Under the pieces are notes generated by a model. That model made no database searches and was not told the DNA's origin. It saw nothing but the letters and a program-made list of their open reading frames with translations. A program made the position numbers and the translations under genes. From the NCBI RefSeq assembly GCF_028890485.2, contig NZ_JARCHV010000002.1, forward strand, positions 62,001 through 126,000: 64,000 nucleotides of DNA, written 5' to 3'. Origin of the DNA: Planococcus sp. SK3692. Its GTDB lineage: Bacteria; Bacillota; Bacilli; Bacillales_A; Planococcaceae. Within the stretch, counting starts at the first letter, position 1. Every line of letters starts with the position of its first letter. This document shows, in pieces, positions 25,719 to 33,799 of the stretch.

Positions 25719-27026
25719 ATTCTTACACTTTTAGGGGTTTCGATGGTACTTGTATTTACGTATTTAATCATGGCGAAAAAAATGTCGCCTGTCTCTGCAT
25801 TGGTGGTCGTGCCAATTATCTTTGCCCTCATCGGCGGATTTTGGTCCGGGTTAGGGACGATGATGATGGACGGCTTGAAACAAGTCGCGCCATCCGCAGC
25901 TTTATTGCTATTTGCGATTTTATTCTTTGGCATTTTGATCGATGCCGGACTGTTTGATCCTTTGATCAATCGAGTCATGAAACTGGTAAAAGGGGATCCT
26001 GTGAAGATTGCGCTCGGGACAGCAGTCATCGCCATGATCGCATCGTTGGACGGCGATGGTACGACGACGCATATGATCACCATTTCAGCGATGCTCGCGC
26101 TGTATATCCGCCTCGGGATGAACCCTTTGGTGCTGGCGACGATTTCCATCATGTCCGTCAGTATCATCAGCGGCATGACGCCATGGGGCGGACCGGCAAC
26201 AAGGGCTATCGCATCGTTAGGCTTGGATGCCAATGAATTTTTCATCCCGATTCTCCCGACCATGTTTGCAGGGATCCTGAGTATTTTGGGGATTGCGTAC
26301 ATGATGGGGAAAAAAGAACGAGAACGGCTCGGCATCATTACAGTGGAAAACATTCCGGCCAATTCCGAGAGCATGCTTCAAGTTGCCGCTACTCATGCAT
26401 TGGACGAAGATTTGAAAAAACCGCAATTAATCTGGGTCAATCTCGCATTGGTGCTCGCGGTCATGGGTGTGTTGGTAACGGGAATCCTGCCCGCTGCCGT
26501 CAGTTTCCTGATTGGCTTCGTATTGGCGGCTGCCATTAACTATCCCGACCTGAACATGCAAAAAGAGCGCATTCTGGCGCATTCCGGCAACGCCATCACA
26601 GTCGTCGTGCTGGTGTTTGCGGCCGGTATCTTCTCAGGAATCTTTTCCGGTACGCAAATGGTCGATGCCATTTCCAACTCGTTGATCTCAATCATCCCGG
26701 CGTCTGTCGGTTCTTATTATCCGTTGGTTGTTGCGATCACGAGCATGCCGTTCACTTTTGCTTTGTCGAATGATGCTTACTACTTCGGAGTGTTGCCAAT
26801 CTTGGCAGAAGCAGGCGCTGCCTATGGCGTGAGTCCGCTTGAAATTGCGCGCGCTTCCGTATTAGGACAGCCGATTCACTTCCTGAGCCCGTTGGTGGCC
26901 TCAACCTTGCTAGTAGTGGGGATGATTCGCAAGGACTTCGGGGAAATGCAGAAATTCGCATTCAAATGGGCGTTTCTTTGCTGCTTGTCCATCATTGCGG
27001 TGGCTTTCATTACCGGAGCAATTTAA
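25719..27026 (+). CDS. CitMHS-family citrate/carboxylate transporter, probable ATT start
   Basis: A 435-residue, about 12-helix secondary transporter of the CitMHS family, which takes up metal-citrate complexes with protons. It resembles B. subtilis CitM. Family motifs include ASLDGDGTTTHM near residue 108 and MTPWGGPATRA near residue 145. The first ATG is at 25743, but the reading frame upstream, LTLLGVSM, matches the CitM N-terminus (MLAILGFLM). An ATT at 25719 lies 6 bp after GAGGGGGA and is the best-placed start, so translation probably begins on ATT. If the ATG is used instead, the protein loses 8 residues. A cre site lies upstream. Confidence 0.85.
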   Translation: MLTLLGVSMVLVFTYLIMAKKMSPVSALVVVPIIFALIGGFWSGLGTMMMDGLKQVAPSAALLLFAILFFGILIDAGLFDPLINRVMKLVKGDPVKIALGTAVIAMIASLDGDGTTTHMITISAMLALYIRLGMNPLVLATISIMSVSIISGMTPWGGPATRAIASLGLDANEFFIPILPTMFAGILSILGIAYMMGKKERERLGIITVENIPANSESMLQVAATHALDEDLKKPQLIWVNLALVLAVMGVLVTGILPAAVSFLIGFVLAAAINYPDLNMQKERILAHSGNAITVVVLVFAAGIFSGIFSGTQMVDAISNSLISIIPASVGSYYPLVVAITSMPFTFALSNDAYYFGVLPILAEAGAAYGVSPLEIARASVLGQPIHFLSPLVASTLLVVGMIRKDFGEMQKFAFKWAFLCCLSIIAVAFITGAI

Positions 27027-27029
27027 CTA

Positions 27030-27065
27030 AAAAAAGATTCCGCCCAGCCAGGCGGAATCTTTTTT
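27030..27065. terminator. Bidirectional terminator
   Basis: Perfect 15-bp arms (AAAAAAGATTCCGCC with GGCGGAATCTTTTTT) around a 6-nt loop, between two convergent genes. Confidence 0.93.
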
Positions 27066-27663
27066 ATTGGCTTGCTTGTTGCTCGCTTTCGGTGATGACA
27101 TGAGCGATCAACCGGGACAGCTTCATGACTGTGTGCAGGCGAGTATCGTTCAGGAATTGGGAAGTCGGAAGGGGATCCAAATAATTTACGATGCCTTGGA
27201 AATGGTACTCGCCGGTTTCCGGAAGCATTCTCTCCAGCGCTTTTCCTGGCATTAAAGGCGCGTCCACAAACAACACATCGCCAACTTGTTCTTTTGTACC
27301 AAGGCTCGCATCCACGCAAATGATCAGCGGATTTTGATAGGTTTTATGGATATCTTTTAAAGCAGGTTTTAAATTGAACGCATGGATGGGCTCTTCCAAT
27401 GTTCCGTATACACGCTGAGTCTTGGCGTTTTCCATAATCAGGCTTCCGGTGAGAGGCCCCAAAGAATCGCCGATATACCGATCGGACCCGATGCACAAAT
27501 AGACAACTTCGCGCTGCTCATTGCGGGCTTCACGGAGGATCGACGATAGTTTCCCGACGATTGCCTGCAATGCATCAGGTGCAGTGCGCTCATTAAACTG
27601 GAGGATATGTTTTGGTTTAGGTGCGACTTCGTGCAGTTTATGTTTACGGAAGGTATTCATCAT
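27064..27663 (-). CDS. yyaC: YyaC-type spore protein (DUF1256)
   Basis: A 199-residue protein of the YyaC family, which shares the fold of the Gpr germination protease. Family signatures are VVYLCIGSDRYIGDSLGPLTG and IICVDASLGTKEQVGDV. B. subtilis YyaC is made during sporulation; its exact task is unclear. Its presence suggests the organism forms spores or descends from spore formers. GAGGTGG precedes two adjacent ATGs; I give the first. Confidence 0.85.
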   Translation of the reverse strand: MMNTFRKHKLHEVAPKPKHILQFNERTAPDALQAIVGKLSSILREARNEQREVVYLCIGSDRYIGDSLGPLTGSLIMENAKTQRVYGTLEEPIHAFNLKPALKDIHKTYQNPLIICVDASLGTKEQVGDVLFVDAPLMPGKALERMLPETGEYHFQGIVNYLDPLPTSQFLNDTRLHTVMKLSRLIAHVITESEQQASQ

Positions 27664-27929
27664 GTTATACCACCTCTTTGCGTACTTTTATCAATTAGTT
27701 TCATTATAACTGGAATTCTTCTGAGCGCATAAAATGAAGACATGCCTTAACGGAACAAAAGGGACCTATTCGCCTTTTCTGAGCCACAAATTAGATAAGT
27801 TAGTAATTACCATATAATAGATTCAAAATATGTCTTTTCGAATAGCTTGCTAATAGATAAATTGGCACAAAATGAGTAAGCTGTGTATAAGCGCCCGATC
27901 CGATTATGCGTGCTGGGAAGGAAATCAAT

Positions 27930-28691
27930 ATGACGAAGAACTTTGTTTTGACGGCACTTATTTTAGCGTTGCTATTCAATGGCTGGTTGGTGGCTTATTT
28001 TGCAGTACCCAATTATCTCGAGCTGATTGCCGTTGGGCTGTTGTCACTTGTATTCATGTCCATTCTTAGTGAACGTTATATTTTTTTATATGCAATCACG
28101 ATGGTTTTATTATATGGAGCCTATTTAACGGTAACCTCATTCGGCCAGTCATTGCCTGAAGGCATGCAGGTGCAATATATGTATAGCCATTTGTTGTTCA
28201 CCAGTTTTCATTTGATTTTTTGGATGCTGATGAACGCCGTGAAAAAAATAGGCTATCAAAATTCAGATTTGCAGCATCAGGTCCAATTGCTTCAAAAATA
28301 CAGACAAGGAACACAAATCCTGACATTGACTGAGTTTAAAGACCAGGCAGAGTGGCTGTTAAAATCGACGGCTCGAAATGGAAAGGAATCCTATTTCCTG
28401 AAAATCGAAGTTGATTCTTCCAAGAAGAGGACGAAACAAAATTTGCAGGAAATGCTTGAAAAAGCAGCCCTTCAATCCATTCGTCAAAAATACGATTTAG
28501 TTTCGAGTGAAATTGGCACCATCTATTTTCTGCTGAAAGATACGCACCAAGAAGGAGCAGACATTGTCATGGAGCGCTTTCGGGAAAAAAGCCAAGCCGA
28601 ACTGAATTTCCTCACACCTCCTTATCGATTCGAACAAGCCCATATTAAAGATGCCGAGCAGTTGAATGAGTTGTTGGAGGCAAGATCATGA
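27930..28691 (+). CDS. Membrane protein with degenerate GGDEF-like domain (YdaK-like)
   Basis: A 253-residue protein. Four membrane helices fill residues 5-105, then a short coiled-coil-like stretch (NSDLQHQVQLLQKYRQGTQ) leads to a soluble alpha/beta domain (about 125-250). That domain looks like a degenerate GGDEF: SSEIGTIYFLLKDT occupies the place of GGDEFxILLPxT. The catalytic GGDEF is lost and no RxxD inhibitory site is in place, so it would be a receptor or scaffold rather than a cyclase. The layout recalls B. subtilis YdaK, which partners glycosyltransferase YdaM. It overlaps the next gene by 4 bp. I infer the fold from pattern only. Confidence 0.6.
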   Translation: MTKNFVLTALILALLFNGWLVAYFAVPNYLELIAVGLLSLVFMSILSERYIFLYAITMVLLYGAYLTVTSFGQSLPEGMQVQYMYSHLLFTSFHLIFWMLMNAVKKIGYQNSDLQHQVQLLQKYRQGTQILTLTEFKDQAEWLLKSTARNGKESYFLKIEVDSSKKRTKQNLQEMLEKAALQSIRQKYDLVSSEIGTIYFLLKDTHQEGADIVMERFREKSQAELNFLTPPYRFEQAHIKDAEQLNELLEARS

Positions 28692-29914
28692 CACAAGTGA
28701 TTTTACTCATCATGCTGTTCTTTTGGATGCTGTTGATTTTTTATTCAATCTTGACCATCTCTGGAGTCTGGTACCGAATGAGATTCAAAAAGCCGCAAAA
28801 GCTGTCAGACTATCCAAGCGTCGCCGTGTTGATCCCGGCACACAATGAAGGCATCGTAATGGAAGATACTTTGAGGGCGATGGCAAGATTGCAATATAGC
28901 GGCAAATTGGACATTTATGTCCTGGACGATAATTCGAAAGATGAGACGGCAGAGATTGCACAGGAATTCGCAGAAGTATTTTCCGGGATCCATTACATTC
29001 CAGTGCCCATAAGTTCGCCTTCTGGAAAATCCCGTGTATTGAATTATGGACTGAGTATTTCGCAGTCGGATTACTTTGTGGTATACGATGCCGATAATGA
29101 ACCCGAACCCGATGCGGTGGAGTTATTGGTAGAAGTCGCAGAACGGACCAAGAAAGCCGCCGGTGCGGTTGGCTATGTCAAAACCAAAAATGCGCACACC
29201 AACACGCTGACCCGAATGATCGGCCTGGAGTTTCAAGTATTTCAATTGCTGATGCAGTGTGGGCGCTGGCAGTTTTTGAAACTTGGATCCCTGGCTGGCA
29301 CGAATATGTTGCTTCGCAGAAGTGTATTGGAAGAATTGGGTGGCTATGACGTCAATGCTTTAGCGGAAGATGCGGAGTTGACGGTTCGGCTCCATGCAAA
29401 AGGCTATGTGTTACCAGTAGTGCCGGAGTCGAAAACCTGGGAGCAAGAACCCGAAAAATTAATGACGTTTATTAAGCAGCGCACACGCTGGCTTACAGGA
29501 AATATTTACTTGCTGGAGAAATCATTTAAGGACTTGTCCCATTGGCGCGGAAAGACTTTTTTCTTGAGCCTGCAGCATGTACTGACGTATTTGGTTTTCG
29601 TGCTCGTCCTGTTATTTTCGGATATCTTTTTCATCATGAGTGTTCTGGGCATGGAATTACCGAATATGGAAGCCCCCTTACTGATGCTGTGGTTCATGAG
29701 CTATATTGTCTACACGGCCCAGTTATTGAGCGCATTGGTTGTCGACAGGAATGTATCGCCTAAAAACGTACTCTTCATCTTCATCATGTATTTCACATAT
29801 GCACAATTGTTCATCATCCTGTTGCTTCGCAGCGTGACGGTCTACATCTGGAGCCGTCTTCGCGGCCACACAATCGCATGGGATAAGACGAAGCGTTTTA
29901 AGGGAGTGGGGTAA
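28688..29914 (+). CDS. Processive family 2 glycosyltransferase (YdaM/PgaC-like)
   Basis: A 408-residue inner-membrane glycosyltransferase. One helix at the N-terminus, a GT-A catalytic domain (about 40-270), then four helices. The catalytic motifs are LIPAHNEG and VLDDNSKDET for the nucleotide, DADNEPE (DxD-type), ALAEDAELTVRLH (catalytic Asp) and QRTRWLTGN (the QxxRW of processive enzymes). It should polymerise an exopolysaccharide from UDP-sugar and extrude it. ATGA overlap with the degenerate GGDEF gene implies joint function. The YdaL and YdaN-like partners of B. subtilis are absent here. Confidence 0.87.
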   Translation: MTQVILLIMLFFWMLLIFYSILTISGVWYRMRFKKPQKLSDYPSVAVLIPAHNEGIVMEDTLRAMARLQYSGKLDIYVLDDNSKDETAEIAQEFAEVFSGIHYIPVPISSPSGKSRVLNYGLSISQSDYFVVYDADNEPEPDAVELLVEVAERTKKAAGAVGYVKTKNAHTNTLTRMIGLEFQVFQLLMQCGRWQFLKLGSLAGTNMLLRRSVLEELGGYDVNALAEDAELTVRLHAKGYVLPVVPESKTWEQEPEKLMTFIKQRTRWLTGNIYLLEKSFKDLSHWRGKTFFLSLQHVLTYLVFVLVLLFSDIFFIMSVLGMELPNMEAPLLMLWFMSYIVYTAQLLSALVVDRNVSPKNVLFIFIMYFTYAQLFIILLLRSVTVYIWSRLRGHTIAWDKTKRFKGVG

Positions 29915-30454
29915 ATGTTAAGCAAATCGATTCAATTAAGAGAATTTAAGAAAAGCGATTGGAAAGATGTGCACAAATATGCCTCTCAAGAAACAGTTTG
30001 CCAAACACAGCCCTGGGGCCCGAATTCGGTAGAAGAAACTATCGAGTACGTTGATCAAGTTTTGGTAGATGCTGAAAAAAATCCGAGAACACGGTTTACG
30101 TTTGCTGTAGTTTACACTAAAGACGACGCAATGATCGGTGCTGGGGAACTCACTATCAAAAGCTTCGAGAACAGGACTGCTGAAATCGGCTATATTATTA
30201 ATCCTGACTACTGGGGCAAGGGGATCGCCACGGAGCTTGCCGAAAAACTTGTTTGCTTTGGTTTTGATAAACTAAATCTCCACCGGATTTACGCCACCTG
30301 TGCTCCTGAAAACATCGCTTCCCGAAAAGTTCTGGAAAAAGCGGGCTTGTTGTTCGAAGGGCAGTTGAGAGAAACTTTGTGGGTAAAGGGGAAATGGAGA
30401 GATTCACTTCTTTACAGTGTTTTGGAAAATGAATGGAATGGACAGGGGAAATAG
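29915..30454 (+). CDS. GNAT acetyltransferase (RimJ type)
   Basis: A 179-residue GNAT protein. The acetyl-CoA loop is NPDYWGKGIATELAEKL, then RIYATCAPENIASRKVLEKAG, the RimJ/RimL pattern for N-terminal or small-molecule acetylation. Its ATG directly follows the TAA of the glycosyltransferase gene, so it is in the same operon, though it may not share the function. AGGGAGTGGGTAA lies upstream. Confidence 0.87.
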   Translation: MLSKSIQLREFKKSDWKDVHKYASQETVCQTQPWGPNSVEETIEYVDQVLVDAEKNPRTRFTFAVVYTKDDAMIGAGELTIKSFENRTAEIGYIINPDYWGKGIATELAEKLVCFGFDKLNLHRIYATCAPENIASRKVLEKAGLLFEGQLRETLWVKGKWRDSLLYSVLENEWNGQGK

Positions 30455-30492
30455 GCTTTGGCCTGCACAATAGACATTCTCATATCATCGAC

Positions 30493-30530
30493 AAAAAGCG
30501 TATTCGATAAAAATTCGAATACGCTTTTTT
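30493..30530. terminator. Bidirectional terminator
   Basis: Perfect 15-bp arms (AAAAAGCGTATTCGA with TCGAATACGCTTTTT) between convergent acetyltransferase genes. Confidence 0.92.
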
Positions 30531-30546
30531 ATGACTTCAAATGACA

Positions 30547-30957
30547 CTAATCCATTTTCGCAAAAGCCACGAGTGTCCCCGCATCACATGAACAAAATCC
30601 ATTCTTTTCATAGAAATGACGTACATTCGGCGCTTCTTCCGTTAATAGTACTTTTTGGCGCACTCCGCTGAATTTATGCAATGTTTGATGCATAAGATCT
30701 GATGCAATTCCGTGGTTTTGATAACTCGCTAAAACGAGAATGTCTTGGATATAAACAATTGTTAACCCATCGCCGACTACACGAATCAGCCCGACCAGGC
30801 TGTCTTTTTCCCATGCAGACAGTACATACAACGAGCAGGAGAGGGCTTGTTCCAGTTCATCCATATCCCTCGTATAGGCATACCATTCAGCATCTTCATA
30901 AAGTGTTTTCAACTGCTCCCGTGGGATTTGCTTTTGTTCTTTAAATATAGTGGCCAT
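30547..30957 (-). CDS. GNAT acetyltransferase
   Basis: A 136-residue GNAT protein. Motif A is VYIQDILVLASYQNHGIASDLMH, with an NHG variant of the RxxGxG loop, and motif B is LLTEEAPNVRHFYEKNGF. It resembles the small YitI/PhnO-like acetyltransferases in Bacillales; the substrate is unknown. GAGGAGGAAAATTA lies before the ATG. A ten-codon reading frame with its own strong ribosome binding site lies 21 bp upstream. Confidence 0.85.
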   Translation of the reverse strand: MATIFKEQKQIPREQLKTLYEDAEWYAYTRDMDELEQALSCSLYVLSAWEKDSLVGLIRVVGDGLTIVYIQDILVLASYQNHGIASDLMHQTLHKFSGVRQKVLLTEEAPNVRHFYEKNGFCSCDAGTLVAFAKMD

Positions 30958-30978
30958 TAATTTTCCTCCTCAAAATTA

Positions 30979-31011
30979 TTATTTTGAAGAGCGTGAACGC
31001 AATTTTTCCAC
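30979..31011 (-). CDS. Possible ten-residue leader peptide upstream of a GNAT gene
   Basis: GTG start at 31011, peptide MEKLRSRSSK, stop at 30979. GAGGAGG lies 9 bp upstream, an excellent ribosome binding site that no other frame uses. It could be a leader peptide for translational control of the acetyltransferase or a gene remnant. No homologue can be claimed. Confidence 0.3.
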   Translation of the reverse strand: MEKLRSRSSK

Positions 31012-31054
31012 TGTCTTATACCTCCTCTCAGAACTATAGCCTGTTTGTAAATAT

Positions 31055-31912
31055 TTACAGGGGTTTCTCTTGTATCCATTGGCTAATGATCTTAGCGCTT
31101 GCTTCAGGCTCATCCCACTGCAGCATATGCGATGCGTCTTCCACTCTATGAACGAAAAAGTCTTCAATGTTTTCGCTCAGCTGGAGGATGCCCCGGGTTC
31201 GTGCGTCTTCCAAGATTTGAGGAAGTTCAGCGTGAATCAACAGTGTCGGCACATGAATGAAAGGGTAAGCCTCTTGAAAAGGTTCTTTGAAAAATGCTTG
31301 AATAATTGCCAGCACAGTGAATTTTGATGCCACGAGCTCGAATTTTCCATCGGACCGCTTTTGGAACAGGGAATCAGAATACTGCTCTTTCTGGGAATCC
31401 CACTTTTTTGTGTAACTTTTATATTCCTTGTAAATCTGTTCTTTATCACTAAATATAGAGCGATCCATATAATCGTTCCAACCCGCGTACGCGTAGTCGA
31501 AGTTCATTTCTGGCTGGTTATGCGGAAAGATAAAAGCGCCGTCCAGTAAAATCAGCCCTAATACTTTATCCGGGTAGTGGCGGGTGTAATGAAGAGCCAT
31601 GTCCGCTCCCCAAGAATGTCCCATTATATAAAAAGGACCTTCAACAATCTTTGCGGCTGCGCGCTCGACCCACCTAGCTAAATTTGCAAACAAATAATCA
31701 TCTTCGTTTGGAAAGGGAGCGGTTTTTCCATGGCCTGGATTATCTAAAAGAATTAAATGAAAATCCTCTTGCAAAAGGGGAACAAGCTCGCCAAAACTGT
31801 ATAAGCCGTTTCCTGCGAGACCATGTAGGCAGATGATGGTCGGGTTCTTGGTATCCCCAAACTCCAAGTAATTCACGACACCGGAATGAGTCGAGATTTG
31901 AAGTTCGATCAT
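31055..31912 (-). CDS. Alpha/beta hydrolase
   Basis: A 285-residue alpha/beta hydrolase. The oxyanion loop is CLHGLAGNG, the nucleophile elbow GHSWGAD, the acid lies in the LLDGAFIF region or later, and the catalytic His is in VEDASHMLQWDEPE. LLDNPGHGKT precedes the elbow. The ATG at 31912 follows GAGGAG by 8 bp. Its ribosome binding site lies in the end of the upstream hydrolase gene, so the two hydrolases form a coupled pair. Confidence 0.85.
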   Translation of the reverse strand: MIELQISTHSGVVNYLEFGDTKNPTIICLHGLAGNGLYSFGELVPLLQEDFHLILLDNPGHGKTAPFPNEDDYLFANLARWVERAAAKIVEGPFYIMGHSWGADMALHYTRHYPDKVLGLILLDGAFIFPHNQPEMNFDYAYAGWNDYMDRSIFSDKEQIYKEYKSYTKKWDSQKEQYSDSLFQKRSDGKFELVASKFTVLAIIQAFFKEPFQEAYPFIHVPTLLIHAELPQILEDARTRGILQLSENIEDFFVHRVEDASHMLQWDEPEASAKIISQWIQEKPL

Positions 31913-31914
31913 TA

Positions 31915-32682
31915 TCACTTCTCCTCTACTAAGCTTTCAGCAGGATACTTCAACGATTCATGCATCTTCTGAATTTCATGAATGACTGCTTGTGGATTAT
32001 CAAGATGAACAGAGTGTCCCGCGTCTTCGAGAATGACGTGGCGGCTATTGGTGCTCAAACTGGCTAAATCTTTTTGGAAATTCATCCAATGACTCCAAGA
32101 CTCTGCAGTATGATCAGGCTGATTGCCGCCCGTCACGACGGTTAACGGCATGTCGCCTAATGTTTTATATTCCCGTACTTGTTCCAAGCTTTCCTCAAAT
32201 TCCGCTAATGTACCTTCTGCTCCAAACTGTCCATAATAGTCAGCTTGCATGTCAGGAGACAATTCCGCGGCCATCAGCTTATTTTGATCTTCATGGCATG
32301 CATCCAAAAGAATCAGTCCTGCCACTTCTTCGGGATACATGCTGGCGTAAAGGCGGACATTCAAGCCGCCGAAAGAATGACCGACTAGTAGATAGGGCGG
32401 TTTTACTTCTTTTTTTTGAAGCAAGCTTCGCAGATTCTCGACATTTTGAAGGCTATGGCGCGGCCGGGAGTCTACAGTACTTCGCCCAAGGCCAGCCCGG
32501 TCGTAGATGAGCAGTTTAGAAAATGAAGAGACTTCCGCCTTGATGCTATTCCATCTCCTCGTGGACACCCCATATCCTGAATCGAAAACAATTACGGGAC
32601 CGTCCGTATTTTCCCCTAACACTTTGCAATAAAGCTGACTTCCTCCAATATCAACGCGTGCGTCTTCCACTTGCTTCGCCAT
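31915..32682 (-). CDS. Alpha/beta hydrolase
   Basis: A 255-residue alpha/beta hydrolase. The nucleophile is in LLVGHSFGGLNVRLYA, the acid probably in the VTGGNQPDHTAE region, and the His in LEDAGHSVHLDNPQ. FDSGYGVSTRRWN is the oxyanion-hole loop. The ATG at 32682 has GGAGG 6 bp before it; an upstream ATG at 32700 lacks one. It is paired with a second, different hydrolase, with one ribosome binding site nested in this gene's end. Confidence 0.85.
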   Translation of the reverse strand: MAKQVEDARVDIGGSQLYCKVLGENTDGPVIVFDSGYGVSTRRWNSIKAEVSSFSKLLIYDRAGLGRSTVDSRPRHSLQNVENLRSLLQKKEVKPPYLLVGHSFGGLNVRLYASMYPEEVAGLILLDACHEDQNKLMAAELSPDMQADYYGQFGAEGTLAEFEESLEQVREYKTLGDMPLTVVTGGNQPDHTAESWSHWMNFQKDLASLSTNSRHVILEDAGHSVHLDNPQAVIHEIQKMHESLKYPAESLVEEK

Positions 32683-32838
32683 ATGTTTCCTCCATTTCAT
32701 CGAACAATCTCTCTACTGGATGCGTGAAAAATATTTCTCTCATTATACTACAATATTCTGTAAATTGATTGGATGTATATACAATAATTGGATATAGTAA
32801 AGAGAGGAACTAATTTACACAAACTATGAGGTGGGCGA

Positions 32839-33471
32839 ATGTTAAGACTCTATATTACGAGACACGGGGAAACGCAGTGGAATATTGAAAAGAGAATGCA
32901 AGGATGGCAGGATTCTCCTTTGACCGCGACAGGAATTCAAAATGCATTATGGCTGAGCGAAAGAATGGAGCCAGTCGATTTAGATGCAATTTATGCGAGT
33001 CCAAGCGGCAGAGCAAAGCACACGGCTGAATTGATTCGTGGAAACCAGCCAATTGAGATCGCATTTGATCCTAATTTGAAGGAAATCAATATGGGTGAGT
33101 GGGAAGGCAATAACGTATCGGCCATTAAAGAACGGTACCAAGCAAGCTTTCATGCATTTTGGAACGAGCCGGCATTGTATAAGCCAAGCGGCGGTGAATC
33201 GTTCCCTGAATTGATTGAGAGAATCCGAACGGCTTTAAAAGAAATCGAAGCGAAGCATTCTTCTGGCAATGTCTTGATCGTCACGCATTCGGTCGTCATC
33301 AAAGCGCTATTCATGATGTTCAACGATGCAGAAATCGAACACTTCTGGGCCCCTCCGTATATCGAAGACACCAGCCTCACTATTGTAGAAGTCGATGATA
33401 CAGGCTATCGAATAAGCTTGGAAGGCTGTACGGTACATAAAGAAAACAACAGTGAGAGATTGAAGCTTTAG
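32839..33471 (+). CDS. Histidine phosphatase (phosphoglycerate-mutase-like)
   Basis: A 210-residue histidine phosphatase. The phosphohistidine motif is YITRHGETQWN near residue 8 and the second catalytic His is in LIVTHSVVIKAL. EINMGEWEGN is the conserved Glu segment. These bacterial forms are broad phosphatases (PhoE, CobC type) rather than glycolytic mutases. GAGGTGGGCGA precedes the ATG. Confidence 0.88.
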   Translation: MLRLYITRHGETQWNIEKRMQGWQDSPLTATGIQNALWLSERMEPVDLDAIYASPSGRAKHTAELIRGNQPIEIAFDPNLKEINMGEWEGNNVSAIKERYQASFHAFWNEPALYKPSGGESFPELIERIRTALKEIEAKHSSGNVLIVTHSVVIKALFMMFNDAEIEHFWAPPYIEDTSLTIVEVDDTGYRISLEGCTVHKENNSERLKL

Positions 33472-33799
33472 GATGAAGCGAATTTAGAAAGGTAGAATAA
33501 AAGACGAATTTTACCGAATAAAAAATTAAAAACAGATGGTCCAGGGGCATAAGTAGAAGCTTTTTATACATGATAGCGCATACACTTTTTTGTGAACAAA
33601 AAGTCAAAATTTGCGACAAGATGAAGGCATATAAACGCCATTCCCGCCGCTCTGGGGTTGAGGGCAATTGCCGGGTAAAAGTAAGCGTATTCCTGTTCCT
33701 GATCCGTATAGAATGGCTGAGCGGATAGATTCATTCAACAGCCTGAAGGGCGTATAATCCTCCTTGCATAAAATACAGTATTTAAAAAGGAGAAGTAGG
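33472..33799. other. Intergenic region before the DASS transporter
   Basis: About 330 bp without a coding pattern. TATAAT at 33749 could be the -10 for the transporter, with a weak TTCATT 17 bp upstream. A near match to the cre consensus (one mismatch) lies at 33570-33584. AAGGAG marks the ribosome binding site at the end. Confidence 0.45.

Noticed and set aside
27790..27929. A c-di-GMP riboswitch before the degenerate GGDEF/glycosyltransferase pair
   Set aside because: I looked for the GEMM motif because of the c-di-GMP link. A GGCACAAAATGAG stretch is the only likeness and the conserved core is absent.
33570..33584. A cre site before the DASS transporter
   Set aside because: One mismatch to the core AA of the consensus; too weak to claim without a second site.
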